The notes: a model not told the origin generated them from the letters alone. A stretch of 32,405 nucleotides of DNA from Clostridia bacterium (GCA_017624905.1 JAGAMD010000019.1:1-32405), one strand, 5' to 3'; shown: positions 25,889 to 32,405, counted from the first letter of the stretch. Numbers and translations: made by a program.

Positions 25889-28006
25889 TTATCTGTCCTC
25901 TAAATATCCAAGATAATCTAGCCAAACAAGAATGTGTGAAGCAAATCCGTGATTACAGCTTGCACAGGTTGAATCATATTCCCATAGAGTGCCGGTTGTT
26001 TTAGCCATATAGTCAAAATAGCCACGGATGTTTTCCTCTAGCTTTTCCTTAAGCCCTGCCTCTTTAAGTAGATCAAGACGCAAATAGTTGCCAATAAACG
26101 CATTAGAGAAGTGAATATTTTCCCACTTGTTATTTTGCTTTCTTTCCGGTCCGAAATCATTTATCATAATGTCCCAAAGCTCTTTGCTTTGTTCCTTGTC
26201 GGCAACACCCGTAAAGAACGCATAATATTGTGCAGTTTCTGTTATCTCACCACTTAAATTGGCGACCCCGTGTTCGTTATAGACACTATTATCACAGTAG
26301 AAAAGGCCAATTTTTGATTCGTTGTTTATAGCATCCTTTAGCTTTTCTGCCTCTATATCAAGCTCCTTGTCGTCATAAAGAGAGGAAACGGTTTTCTTTA
26401 ATTTGTAGTAGAGCATATTTGTAGGATAGTTAATGTCCTGTGTTAGGTCATTACACTTAGACCACTCAACAAAAACCCAGCCCTTTAGCTTTTCAAGTAA
26501 GCCGTTTTTGTTTTCAAAGCCCTTGAAATATTCAAGCAAACCATAAATTCTGTCTTTTGCATCATCAATAAATTCACGGTCGCCGGTTCTATTTAAATAC
26601 TCATCTAGCTCAAGCACATACCACATAGCCCAGTTGGGTATAAAATTCTCGTCTATATGGTCGGCAGGGTAGCACATCGGTATCATACCATTTGGTATGC
26701 GTGGATACTGTCCACCCATTAAAAAGTTAGATAAAAATGCGTGCTCAACACGGCTTTTTCCACTCATTAAGTATTCAACACGAGAGGTGAAAAAGCTATC
26801 ACATAGCCAGCCGGCTCGCTCTCTTGACGGGCAATCCATATAAATATCGTATGTGTTTTGTCTAAATGTCTCAACACCCGCTTGATAAATGCGTCTTATT
26901 TGCTCATCGGCTGTGTCCTTTAGCTTTTTAATTATCTCATTTTCATTAAAATCCGTGCGTATAACACCAAAGCTACTGATGCCCATCTCTCCACCGAGAG
27001 AAATTACACTTGCATACTTAAAGGTGTATGGCTCAGCAGTTAAAAGCGAGTATTTTCTGCCACCCTTTAATTTAAAGGTGATAATGTTGGCACAGTCCAT
27101 ACGGGCATAGTCAACTCTACCATCGGTTAATAGCTCGTCAAAGGTGATACACAAGGTAGTGTCGTTTTTTACCTCAACCTCAAGCTTAATTAAGCCTGTT
27201 ATATTGTTATTCATTTCGATTGTAACAAATGAATTCGATTCAATAGAGCTTACATTCCCTTTCTCGCTTACAAGCTCCAAGCCACCCAAAAGAGATGTTT
27301 GAGAAAAGTCAATGTCTTTTGGCAAAAATCCGGTGTATTCTTTGCCGACATTGCATAGCCACCAAGGTGAAAAAATGCGAGGAGTGTCTGATTTTTGTAC
27401 CTTTCCTTGGTCAATAATTGCTTTTTTACCTTCATACGGGAATGAAGGATAGCTAACCTCACGAGTGATTAGTGTATCGTCAAAATTATCATATACAATT
27501 TGCGTAGCTTCCTTGCCATTCTCAAGCGGATTTAAGCTTGTAAAATCATACACCTCGCAAAAGGTTCTTTGATATGCATATCTTTCGACCTTTTGCAATT
27601 TTTGCTCATATAAATAGCTCTGCCAAGCGTCTGTGCCGGTAGGGGCAAACACCTTATCCCCGTCGCTTAATTCACACATAAAAAATGCAAGCTCGGAAAC
27701 TAAGTAAAAGCTATGACAATGATAGCCACAAACAAGAACGCAAAGCTCGTTTTCGCTCTTTGTTAAATATTGTTCAATATTTAAATTGTCAACACGATAA
27801 AATCCGTGGGACGCACGAGATGGACCAAAAAAGACAAATTCACCATTTATAAAAACTTGATAAGTGCTTTGCCCGGCAATATGTAAAAATGTATTTTCGC
27901 CCTTTGGCACGGTGGTCTTAAATAGAGCGGTGCGGTTGAGCTCTCCCTCATAGTCCTTTAGCCAAATGCCCTTAGCTTGCTTAAATTCTGTTCTTTCAAA
28001 AATCAT
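25889..28006 (-). CDS. GH78-like alpha-L-rhamnosidase
   Basis: This 705-residue (alpha/alpha)6-barrel glycosidase follows an N-terminal beta domain (FINGEFVFFGPSRASHGFYRVD). The GH78 signature is DCPSRERAGWLCD, in which D391, E396 and D403 align with acidic residues of characterised GH78 enzymes. The helical barrel runs to the C-terminus (FASHILVWLDYLGYL). It likely releases terminal L-rhamnose from plant glycans or flavonoid glycosides. The start at MIFERTEF was chosen because AGAGG lies about 8 nt upstream; an earlier start would overlap the AraC gene. There is no signal peptide. It sits 25 nt after the AraC regulator, so the two are in one operon. Confidence 0.85.
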   Translation of the reverse strand: MIFERTEFKQAKGIWLKDYEGELNRTALFKTTVPKGENTFLHIAGQSTYQVFINGEFVFFGPSRASHGFYRVDNLNIEQYLTKSENELCVLVCGYHCHSFYLVSELAFFMCELSDGDKVFAPTGTDAWQSYLYEQKLQKVERYAYQRTFCEVYDFTSLNPLENGKEATQIVYDNFDDTLITREVSYPSFPYEGKKAIIDQGKVQKSDTPRIFSPWWLCNVGKEYTGFLPKDIDFSQTSLLGGLELVSEKGNVSSIESNSFVTIEMNNNITGLIKLEVEVKNDTTLCITFDELLTDGRVDYARMDCANIITFKLKGGRKYSLLTAEPYTFKYASVISLGGEMGISSFGVIRTDFNENEIIKKLKDTADEQIRRIYQAGVETFRQNTYDIYMDCPSRERAGWLCDSFFTSRVEYLMSGKSRVEHAFLSNFLMGGQYPRIPNGMIPMCYPADHIDENFIPNWAMWYVLELDEYLNRTGDREFIDDAKDRIYGLLEYFKGFENKNGLLEKLKGWVFVEWSKCNDLTQDINYPTNMLYYKLKKTVSSLYDDKELDIEAEKLKDAINNESKIGLFYCDNSVYNEHGVANLSGEITETAQYYAFFTGVADKEQSKELWDIMINDFGPERKQNNKWENIHFSNAFIGNYLRLDLLKEAGLKEKLEENIRGYFDYMAKTTGTLWEYDSTCASCNHGFASHILVWLDYLGYLEDR

Positions 28007-28031
28007 ATAAACCTCTACTAAAAGTAATGCG

Positions 28032-28859
28032 TTATTTGTTTTTTCTATATTGTTGAGGAGAAACGCCAATATGCTTTTTAAATAATCTACTAAAGAAGTA
28101 TTGGTCGTTATAGCCGACTCTTTCACTAATTTGTCTAATCGACATATTAGTATTATCAAGTAAGCTTTTTGCAAGCTGTAGCCTTAAATCAATAATATAT
28201 TCATTAGGTGATTTTCCTGTTTGCTTTTTAAAAACTGCTACATATCTTGAGTTACTAAGGCTTTCAAGATTGGCAAGGTAAGGGATTTCAATTTTACTTG
28301 TGAAAAAGCTGTGTATATACTTTAGTGAAGCTTTTAGTAAAGAGCTATTTGCTTTGTCCTCGTTATCCTTATAAATATCTATCAAAATCTCTTGCAAAAG
28401 ACAAGCACATCTTTGAATACTTAGTGATTCGTTTAGTAAAAAAGTATTAATTAGCAAATTGAATTTATTCTGTATCTCTACATTAAAATCATTTTCTATA
28501 ATGCAAGGCAAATTATCAAAGCCACATTCCTCTAAAAACTTGTCAGCATATGAGCCTGTAAAATGCGCATATAAATAACGAGTAGCGGAGCTTCCACTAT
28601 ACTTGTACAAATAATTTGGCGGAAAAATAATAGCGGAGCCCTTTTTGGCAATGTGCTCATTATCATCAATATTAAAAGACAATTGCCCATCGGTAATATA
28701 AATTAAATAGTAATCATCTCTGCCTAAAGAATTGTATGTCTCAAAGGGGGATAAAGCGTCGTAGTATCCTGTAGTATTTATAAAAATAGGATAATCTTTT
28801 GAAGACTTGCTGTTGAAATTCAGCCATTCAAGATTTTGATATCGTGTAATTCTCGCCAT
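28032..28859 (-). CDS. AraC-family transcriptional regulator
   Basis: The 275-residue protein has an N-terminal cupin-like sensor part (about 20-130, YYLIYITDGQLSFNID, GSAIIFPPNYLYKY) and a C-terminal double helix-turn-helix. The second helix-turn-helix reads ISERVGYNDQYFFSRLFKKHIGVSPQQYR, which is typical AraC/XylS. It is first in the operon with the GH78-like and GH106-like genes and probably activates them in response to rhamnose or an oligosaccharide. The ATG at 28859 is preceded by GAGG at 5 nt; a GTG two codons upstream is a weaker option because it overlaps that site. Its promoter shares a -10 palindrome with the divergent LRR gene. Confidence 0.92.
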   Translation of the reverse strand: MARITRYQNLEWLNFNSKSSKDYPIFINTTGYYDALSPFETYNSLGRDDYYLIYITDGQLSFNIDDNEHIAKKGSAIIFPPNYLYKYSGSSATRYLYAHFTGSYADKFLEECGFDNLPCIIENDFNVEIQNKFNLLINTFLLNESLSIQRCACLLQEILIDIYKDNEDKANSSLLKASLKYIHSFFTSKIEIPYLANLESLSNSRYVAVFKKQTGKSPNEYIIDLRLQLAKSLLDNTNMSIRQISERVGYNDQYFFSRLFKKHIGVSPQQYRKNK

Positions 28860-28909
28860 TTTCACCTCAAAATAGTAAAAAAATCCATCTTAAATGATAA
28901 AATAATCTA

Positions 28910-28939
28910 TTGATGTATTATTTAATTATATTGTACAAT
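28910..28939 (+). promoter_or_regulatory. Promoter of the BspA-like gene
   Basis: TTGATG (28910-28915), 18-nt spacer, TACAAT (28934-28939). The -10 forms half of the palindrome ATTGTACAAT at 28930-28939. Confidence 0.55.
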
Positions 28940-28958
28940 GAAATTAGCGAAAAGTCAA
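28930..28958 (-). promoter_or_regulatory. Promoter of the AraC-rhamnosidase operon
   Basis: On the minus strand, TTGACT (28958-28953), a 17-nt spacer and TACAAT (28935-28930). It overlaps the divergent promoter at the palindrome ATTGTACAAT. Confidence 0.6.
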
Positions 28959-29005
28959 TCAAATTAAAAACTTCATTTCAAATTAAATAAACAAGGAGAA
29001 TGAAA

Positions 29006-30538
29006 ATGAAAAAGAAACTATTTTTTGGCATACTTATGGTTGCAATTTTAACCTGTTTGTTTGCAATCTCTATTTCTGCTGCAACAGAAATAGGAGGTCT
29101 TTACTACGATTTGAGTGGTACAGGTGAAAACGCAAAAGCTGCGTTGACAAGCGATAATGTTAACTGTGAGATTGAAAACGTTGTCATTCCAGAAACAGTT
29201 ACCTACAATAATGTTACATATAAAGTAACTACAATTAATCAAAATGCTTTTTCTGGAAGCAATCCTAAGTGGGCAGGCAATGCACATATTAAAACTGTTG
29301 TTATTCCTGCATCAGTAACCTCAATCAGTACCCACACATTTAGAAACTGTACAAATTTACAGTCTGTTACTATAAAAGCAAAAAATGCAAATGGGATTTC
29401 ACTTTCTGATGCTAACTTTTATGGATGCTCAGCACTAACAAGTGTTGATATGAGTGAAAGCGATATAATAACATTGGGGCAATATTGCTTTGCTAACTGT
29501 GGCAATCTTACAACAGTTAAATTTTCACCATGCCTTACATCAGTAGGTGGTAGAGCTTTTAATAATTGTAATTCTATTGTAGCGCTTGACTTCTCAAATA
29601 CACAGCTAGATAATCTTTGTGGAGTATGGACTTGTAAAGCTCTTACAAAGATCATACTTCCTTCAACACTTACAACTATGTATGGTAATGGTATTCAAGA
29701 TACTCCATTAGAAACAATAGTTCTTCCTCATAGCATTACAACTTTGAATCAAAACTGTATGGCAAATAACTATAGCTTATATATGGTTGTTTTCCCTGAA
29801 ATATCTAGTGATAATACAACTATTAGTTCCAATCTTTTCAATGGAGCAACACCAGAGGTTGTTATTTATGCAGGCGAAAACTATGAGGCTGTAACAGCAA
29901 CAGGTAAGTGCTTTGCTGGCTACACAGTTAAGCCATTTAGCGAGTATGATCCAACCAAAACATACACAGGCAAGAATTTATTCTATGGTGCAACCACCTG
30001 CTCAAAGTGTAACGGACTACTTGGCGAGGAAAAGTTTAACTTTACCAGCTTTACAGAAGCAATGTCTTACGGCAAAAAATGTACACATTGTGAAGATATT
30101 GATGCTATAAGAACCTACTCAGCTATGTTTGAGTGTCGTGGATTTTCAGTTTCTGAAAATGGTGATGAGGGCATTACAATCAGCTTTACAGTAAATGGCG
30201 AATCCGTTAGGGGCTACAAGAGTGAAACAGGCAAGGATGTATCATACGGCTTATTTGTTGGTATAGAGTCAATTCTTGGCTCAAATGATATATTGGACCA
30301 AGAGGGCAATGCATCAAACGGTACATTTGTAGCAACAGTTGATAACGATCAATACAGCATTTTACAGCTAAAGATTTGTGGATTTGATAGTGAGCATTCC
30401 GAATCTAAATTCACATTTGGTGCATATGTTCAAACAACTAAGGATAGTGAAAGCACACTTTCATATCTTCAAACCGGTACACCTGCCGAGGACGAAAAAT
30501 ACTACTACACAACATATGGCGATTTAATTAACGCATAA
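29006..30538 (+). CDS. BspA-like leucine-rich-repeat secreted protein
   Basis: The 510-residue protein has an N-terminal signal peptide (KKKLFFGILMVAILTCLFA, cleavage probably after ISISA). Residues about 40-310 are BspA/TpLRR-type repeats, with recurring patterns such as VVIPASVTSISTHTFRNCTN, FYGCSALTSVDMS and CFANCGNLTTVKF. A middle part contains CSKC and CTHC (zinc-ribbon-like), followed by a beta-type C-terminal domain of about 130 residues (ITISFTVNGESVRGYKS...). Such proteins often mediate binding to host, mucus or glycans. The second ATG was chosen as start because AAGGAG is 7 nt before it but only 1 nt before the first ATG. No sortase motif or membrane anchor is visible. It is divergent from the rhamnosidase operon. 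Confidence 0.88.
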   Translation: MKKKLFFGILMVAILTCLFAISISAATEIGGLYYDLSGTGENAKAALTSDNVNCEIENVVIPETVTYNNVTYKVTTINQNAFSGSNPKWAGNAHIKTVVIPASVTSISTHTFRNCTNLQSVTIKAKNANGISLSDANFYGCSALTSVDMSESDIITLGQYCFANCGNLTTVKFSPCLTSVGGRAFNNCNSIVALDFSNTQLDNLCGVWTCKALTKIILPSTLTTMYGNGIQDTPLETIVLPHSITTLNQNCMANNYSLYMVVFPEISSDNTTISSNLFNGATPEVVIYAGENYEAVTATGKCFAGYTVKPFSEYDPTKTYTGKNLFYGATTCSKCNGLLGEEKFNFTSFTEAMSYGKKCTHCEDIDAIRTYSAMFECRGFSVSENGDEGITISFTVNGESVRGYKSETGKDVSYGLFVGIESILGSNDILDQEGNASNGTFVATVDNDQYSILQLKICGFDSEHSESKFTFGAYVQTTKDSESTLSYLQTGTPAEDEKYYYTTYGDLINA

Positions 30539-30542
30539 TAAA

Positions 30543-30570
30543 AAAAGACACCGAAAAGGTGTCTTTTTTC
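30543..30570 (+). terminator. Terminator of the BspA-like gene
   Basis: Stem AAAAGACACC-gaaaa-GGTGTCTTTT followed by TTC, directly after the stop codon. Confidence 0.9.
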
Positions 30571-30705
30571 TTGTGTAACACACGTAAGATAGATTGCCTT
30601 CCCCCAATATATCATAGCCTTTTGTCGCTTTGTACTATTTTCCCAACCTAACGGGTAAATAACCCCGACTGTCCAATTAATGCCCATGCTTTTGCGTGGC
30701 AAAAG

Positions 30706-30830
30706 CAAGCGGGAAGGTTCCACAAGCCTCCTTTGTGCAAAGGCACCCTTTAGGGCGTACCTTGTGTTGAGGTGTCACGCAGTGACGGAGGGATTGATAA
30801 AAGCTGCAATCTACACAAGCGGGAAGGTTC
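30706..30830. repeat. 15-bp direct repeats flanking REP copy C
   Basis: CAAGCGGGAAGGTTC occurs at 30706-30720 and 30816-30830. The two copies bracket the palindromic element at 30726-30793. Confidence 0.7.
30726..30793. repeat. REP-like palindromic element, copy C
   Basis: Same backbone as copy A (GCCTCC, GGCACC, GCGTACCTTG, AGGTGTC, GACGGAGGGA) but with different hairpins: CCTTTG-tg-CAAAGG on the left and GTCAC-gca-GTGAC on the right. Confidence 0.75.
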
Positions 30831-30861
30831 ACGAAGTGAACTATTTTCGCCGAGCCTTAAA

Positions 30862-30890
30862 AAAGCAAGGCTGAAAATCAGCCTTGCTTT
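30862..30890 (-). terminator. Terminator overlapping the four-helix-bundle gene end
   Basis: 13-bp stem AAAGCAAGGCTGA-aaa-TCAGCCTTGCTTT with a T run on the minus strand. The gene's TGA stop (30880-30878) is inside the stem. Confidence 0.85.
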
Positions 30891-31234
30891 AATTTATTTT
30901 CGATTGTAATACAGGAGCTTGTAAGCATTCTTTTAATTCTGCCACAGAGGTTTCTTAATTTTTTAAATGTTATTTCATCAATAGCTTCGGTAGAAAAGAG
31001 AAGCTTTAGCCAACTTTCAGTTTCGGCACATTCCTTTCGTGCTATTTCAAATTTAGAATGCATGTCTGCAAGACTTTGAGGGTATTGTGCTTCTGTAATA
31101 TTAGCAAATACACTTGAGGATGACTTTTTTATTTGAAAAACTACATTAGAATCAAATTTATTGTCCTTGCATAGCTTAGCTATACAAACAGCTAATTCCT
31201 CACTATATTCTAAAAGCAAATTTTTATTAGCCAT
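30878..31234 (-). CDS. Four-helix-bundle protein (23S rRNA IVS/S23 family)
   Basis: The 118-residue helical protein matches the IVS-encoded (S23) family pattern: VVFQIKKSSSSVFANITEAQ is the conserved second-helix core, followed by SKFEIARKECAETESWLKLL and a last helix ending near the C-terminus. Members form pentameric barrels and occur inside 23S rRNA intervening sequences, as free-standing genes, or as the Avd accessory protein of diversity-generating retroelements. The biochemical role of the stand-alone form is unknown. No rRNA or reverse transcriptase is in the window. The start at MANKNLL was chosen because the conserved domain begins there. The frame stays open upstream through a hairpin array, so a longer N-terminus cannot be excluded. 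The ribosome binding site is poor (GGGGGGTTGG). Confidence 0.8.
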   Translation of the reverse strand: MANKNLLLEYSEELAVCIAKLCKDNKFDSNVVFQIKKSSSSVFANITEAQYPQSLADMHSKFEIARKECAETESWLKLLFSTEAIDEITFKKLRNLCGRIKRMLTSSCITIENKLKQG

Positions 31235-31249
31235 AACCAACCCCCCAAT

Positions 31250-31447
31250 CAATGCGTAGCATTGCATGTAATCACGCATAGCGTGTATGGAATTTGCAAC
31301 TTGTTGCAGTATGGAATTGACACACACAGTGTCGTATGGAATCAAACTGAAGTACATCTTATACAATCTGACGATTGATGCCATACAGTCGCTGTGCGAC
31401 TGATTCCATGCACCTGACGGTGATTCCATACCAAACCTTCAGTTTGG
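31250..31447. repeat. Array of perfect hairpins joined by 8-nt linkers
   Basis: Hairpins: CAATGC-gta-GCATTG (31250-31264), CACGC-ata-GCGTG (31273-31285), TGCAAC-tt-GTTGCA (31295-31308), GACAC-acaca-GTGTC (31319-31333), CAATC-tgac-GATTG (31364-31377), CAGTCGC-tgt-GCGACTG (31386-31402), CACC-tgac-GGTG (31411-31422), CCAAAC-cttca-GTTTGG (31431-31447). The stems differ, but the linkers are nearly constant. In the left half they read TATGGAAT (31286, 31310, 31335) and in the right half the complement ATTCCATA or close variants (31378, 31403, 31423). An outer pair CAAACTGAAG (31343-31352) / CTTCAGTTTG (31437-31446) also exists. The array lies directly upstream of the four-helix-bundle gene. Confidence 0.85.
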
Positions 31448-31454
31448 ATAAATA

Positions 31455-31482
31455 AAAAAGTCGAACTAAAGTCCGACTTTTT
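31455..31482 (-). terminator. Hairpin terminator, distal
   Basis: AAAAAGTCG / CGACTTTTT stem with T runs on both strands. It is the second of two hairpins after the minus-strand gene ending at 31561; GTCGAACTAAA occurs here (31460) and again at 31510. Confidence 0.7.
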
Positions 31483-31526
31483 AATTTTGGTGAGCCACCG
31501 TATTAAAGTGTCGAACTAAATAAATT

Positions 31527-31555
31527 AAGGGATGAAACTAAAAATTTCGTCCCTT
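31527..31555 (-). terminator. Hairpin terminator, proximal
   Basis: 11-bp stem AAGGGATGAAA (31527-31537) / TTTCGTCCCTT (31545-31555) with one G-T pair, 5 nt after the stop of the gene ending at 31561. Confidence 0.65.
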
Positions 31556-31560
31556 TAGTT

Positions 31561-32124
31561 TTAGGATATTTTTCGTTCATATTCCGAGATTATAGAATTT
31601 TCTATAACGAAAAAATGTGCACTAGTAATTATGAAAATTCTAGAAAAACAAGCTTTAGATAAAAGTTCAGATTCAAGCAAAAAATCAAACGACAAATTGC
31701 TGTTAAATAAAGCGCCATCATCAGTACAAATACATAACTCATAAACATCATATTTTATTAGACGCTTTACTGCTTTTTCGTGTTTTGTTTCTATGGCTTT
31801 TATAATCGCTCTTCTGATTTCTGTCATACTACCGCCATAGTAAGATATCAAAGAACCACTTGCATCAATCTTAGCCATTTTTATGTTTATAGAAGTAGGT
31901 TTCTTTCCTTTAGCAAGCACTTTTTCATATTTACAAGCCTCAATTATATTTTCAGGAATAACAGATACGACTTCGAGTGCAATTTTTTTGTCTGGACTAG
32001 TAAAATCAAAATCATCAGCTTTTTTATTCCAAACAAATGTCGAATAGACATTATCATATGATAGTGAAATTGTGGTTTGAGCAAAAGGCTCTATTATATT
32101 GCTACTATAGTCTAAAGCTGGCAT
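31561..32124 (-). CDS. Hypothetical protein, possible nuclease-like fold
   Basis: I do not recognise the family of this 187-residue protein. It has no signal peptide or membrane helix. Residues 37-53 (DDFDFTSPDKKIALEVV) resemble the D...E-V core strand pair of PD-(D/E)XK-type nucleases (D40 and E51), but a catalytic Lys in the usual place is not evident. Basic residues cluster in the middle (KVLAKGKKPTSINIKMAK, ETKHEKAVKRLIKY), and beta-type segments follow. The ATG at 32124 was chosen because GAGG lies 8 nt upstream; two earlier in-frame starts overlap that site. It has its own near-consensus promoter. It sits in a repeat-rich accessory stretch next to the four-helix-bundle gene, but two hairpin terminators separate them. 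Confidence 0.65.
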   Translation of the reverse strand: MPALDYSSNIIEPFAQTTISLSYDNVYSTFVWNKKADDFDFTSPDKKIALEVVSVIPENIIEACKYEKVLAKGKKPTSINIKMAKIDASGSLISYYGGSMTEIRRAIIKAIETKHEKAVKRLIKYDVYELCICTDDGALFNSNLSFDFLLESELLSKACFSRIFIITSAHFFVIENSIISEYERKIS

Positions 32125-32142
32125 TATCATCACCTCATATTA

Positions 32143-32171
32143 ATTATACCACAAAACAATTTAAGAGTCAA
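32143..32171 (-). promoter_or_regulatory. Promoter of the hypothetical gene at 31561-32124
   Basis: On the minus strand, TTGACT (32171-32166), a 17-nt spacer ending in TGG and consensus TATAAT (32148-32143). Confidence 0.75.
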
Positions 32172-32182
32172 TTTATTATCTG

Positions 32183-32391
32183 TCATATTTACCTTCCGCC
32201 CGAGTCTATTTTAGCACAGGTATCGCAGATGTAAACAGAGAAAAAATATTGCATTAAGCATTGAAATATAGGAATTTAGTGCAATATTTTTTCTTTTATC
32301 TGTTGACATCTGTTTTGCTAATTTAAAGGAGTAAGCATATAAACTCCACCTGTGCTTTTTTGACTCTGCCGAAAGGTAAAAATTAAATATG
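32183..32391. repeat. Large imperfect inverted repeat, MITE or structured RNA candidate
   Basis: Nested complementary pairs run inwards from both ends. CATATTTA (32183-32190) pairs with TAAATATG (32384-32391). TACCTTCCG...GAGTC (from about 32189) pairs with GACTC...GAAAGGTA (to about 32378), with a few mismatches. AGCACAGGT (32213-32221) pairs with ACCTGTGCT (32348-32356). CAGATGT (32226-32232) pairs with ACATCTG (32306-32312), and AACAG (32234-32238) with CTGTT (32300-32304). AAAAAATATTGCA (32241-32253) pairs with TGCAATATTTTTT (32280-32292). A 35-nt bulge on the right arm holds AAAGGAG without a start codon. No coding sequence is supported from 32172 to 32405. Confidence 0.6.
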
Positions 32392-32405
32392 AAAGGTAGG
32401 TAAAG

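Larger units (their letters stand above)
30571..30861. other. Non-coding repeat-filled gap
   Basis: Almost 300 nt without a supported gene. It holds GCCTTCCCCC (30596-30605; also at 25778-25787), hairpin GCTTTTG-cgtgg-CAAAAGC (about 30688-30706), REP copy C and a 15-bp direct repeat flanking it. It appears to be a nest of repeat elements between the LRR gene and the next minus-strand gene. Confidence 0.6.

Noticed and set aside
30878-31234. Diversity-generating retroelement with Avd accessory protein
   Set aside because: The protein family is related, but no reverse transcriptase, template repeat or variable repeat is visible in the window.
31235-31429. N-terminal extension of the four-helix-bundle protein (MESPSGAWNQ...)
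   Set aside because: The extension is translated hairpin-array sequence and the family domain starts at MANKNLL. The frame is open, so it is not fully excluded.
31250-31447. CRISPR array
   Set aside because: The repeated units are 8-nt linkers and the variable parts are palindromic 12-17 nt hairpins, not 25-40-nt spacers; no cas gene is present.
32325-32345. Gene start after AAAGGAG
   Set aside because: The following codon position is ATA, no ATG/GTG/TTG lies at proper spacing, and the sequence belongs to the large palindrome.

Overview
This looks like a chromosomal segment of a low-GC, strictly anaerobic Gram-positive bacterium of the Clostridia, probably a plant-fibre-degrading gut commensal. 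That is inferred from strong AGGAG-type ribosome binding sites, TTGACA/TATAAT-like promoters, hairpin-plus-T-run terminators at most gene ends, a Gram-positive lipoprotein, a BspA-like surface protein, rubrerythrin, a ferredoxin-thioredoxin reductase-like protein, GTP-type PEP carboxykinase and many glycoside hydrolases. No rRNA, tRNA, CRISPR array or intact transposase was seen.

Layout. 1-617: end of a secreted protein with a discoidin/CBM-like domain. 869-4246 (-): ABC transporter with ATPase and permease in one chain. 4451-5923 (+): polysaccharide deacetylase lipoprotein. 6046-7851 (-): GTP-PEPCK. 7990-8967 (-): sialate/acetylxylan-type esterase. 9059-10787 (+): CYTH phosphatase and tyrosyl-tRNA synthetase. 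10899-14129 (+): domain-permuted GH3 plus nicotinamidase-like hydrolase. 14181-15385 (-): FTR-like protein, thioredoxin and rubrerythrin in one operon. 15511-16881 (+): class II fumarase. 17032-22222 (-): GH42, amidohydrolase and a second GH3. 22350-23237 (+): nucleoside hydrolase-like protein. 23494-28859 (-): AraC regulator, GH78-like and GH106-like enzymes, a probable rhamnoside-use operon. 29006-30538 (+): BspA-like LRR surface protein. 30539-32405: a repeat-rich accessory stretch with a four-helix-bundle (IVS/S23-type) protein, an unknown protein and several palindromic structures.

How it works together (inference). The glycosidases have no signal peptides and appear cytoplasmic, so they would act on imported oligosaccharides, while the deacetylase and the LRR/CBM proteins act at the cell surface. 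PEPCK and fumarase fit a C4-dicarboxylate fermentation branch. FTR-Trx-rubrerythrin would link ferredoxin electrons to thiol repair and peroxide removal.

The least explained material is non-coding: dispersed elements with a conserved backbone and variable perfect hairpins (20264, 25776, 30726), a hairpin array with 8-nt linkers (31250-31447) beside the four-helix-bundle gene, a 210-bp imperfect palindrome at the right edge, and a GC-rich island at 23380-23440.
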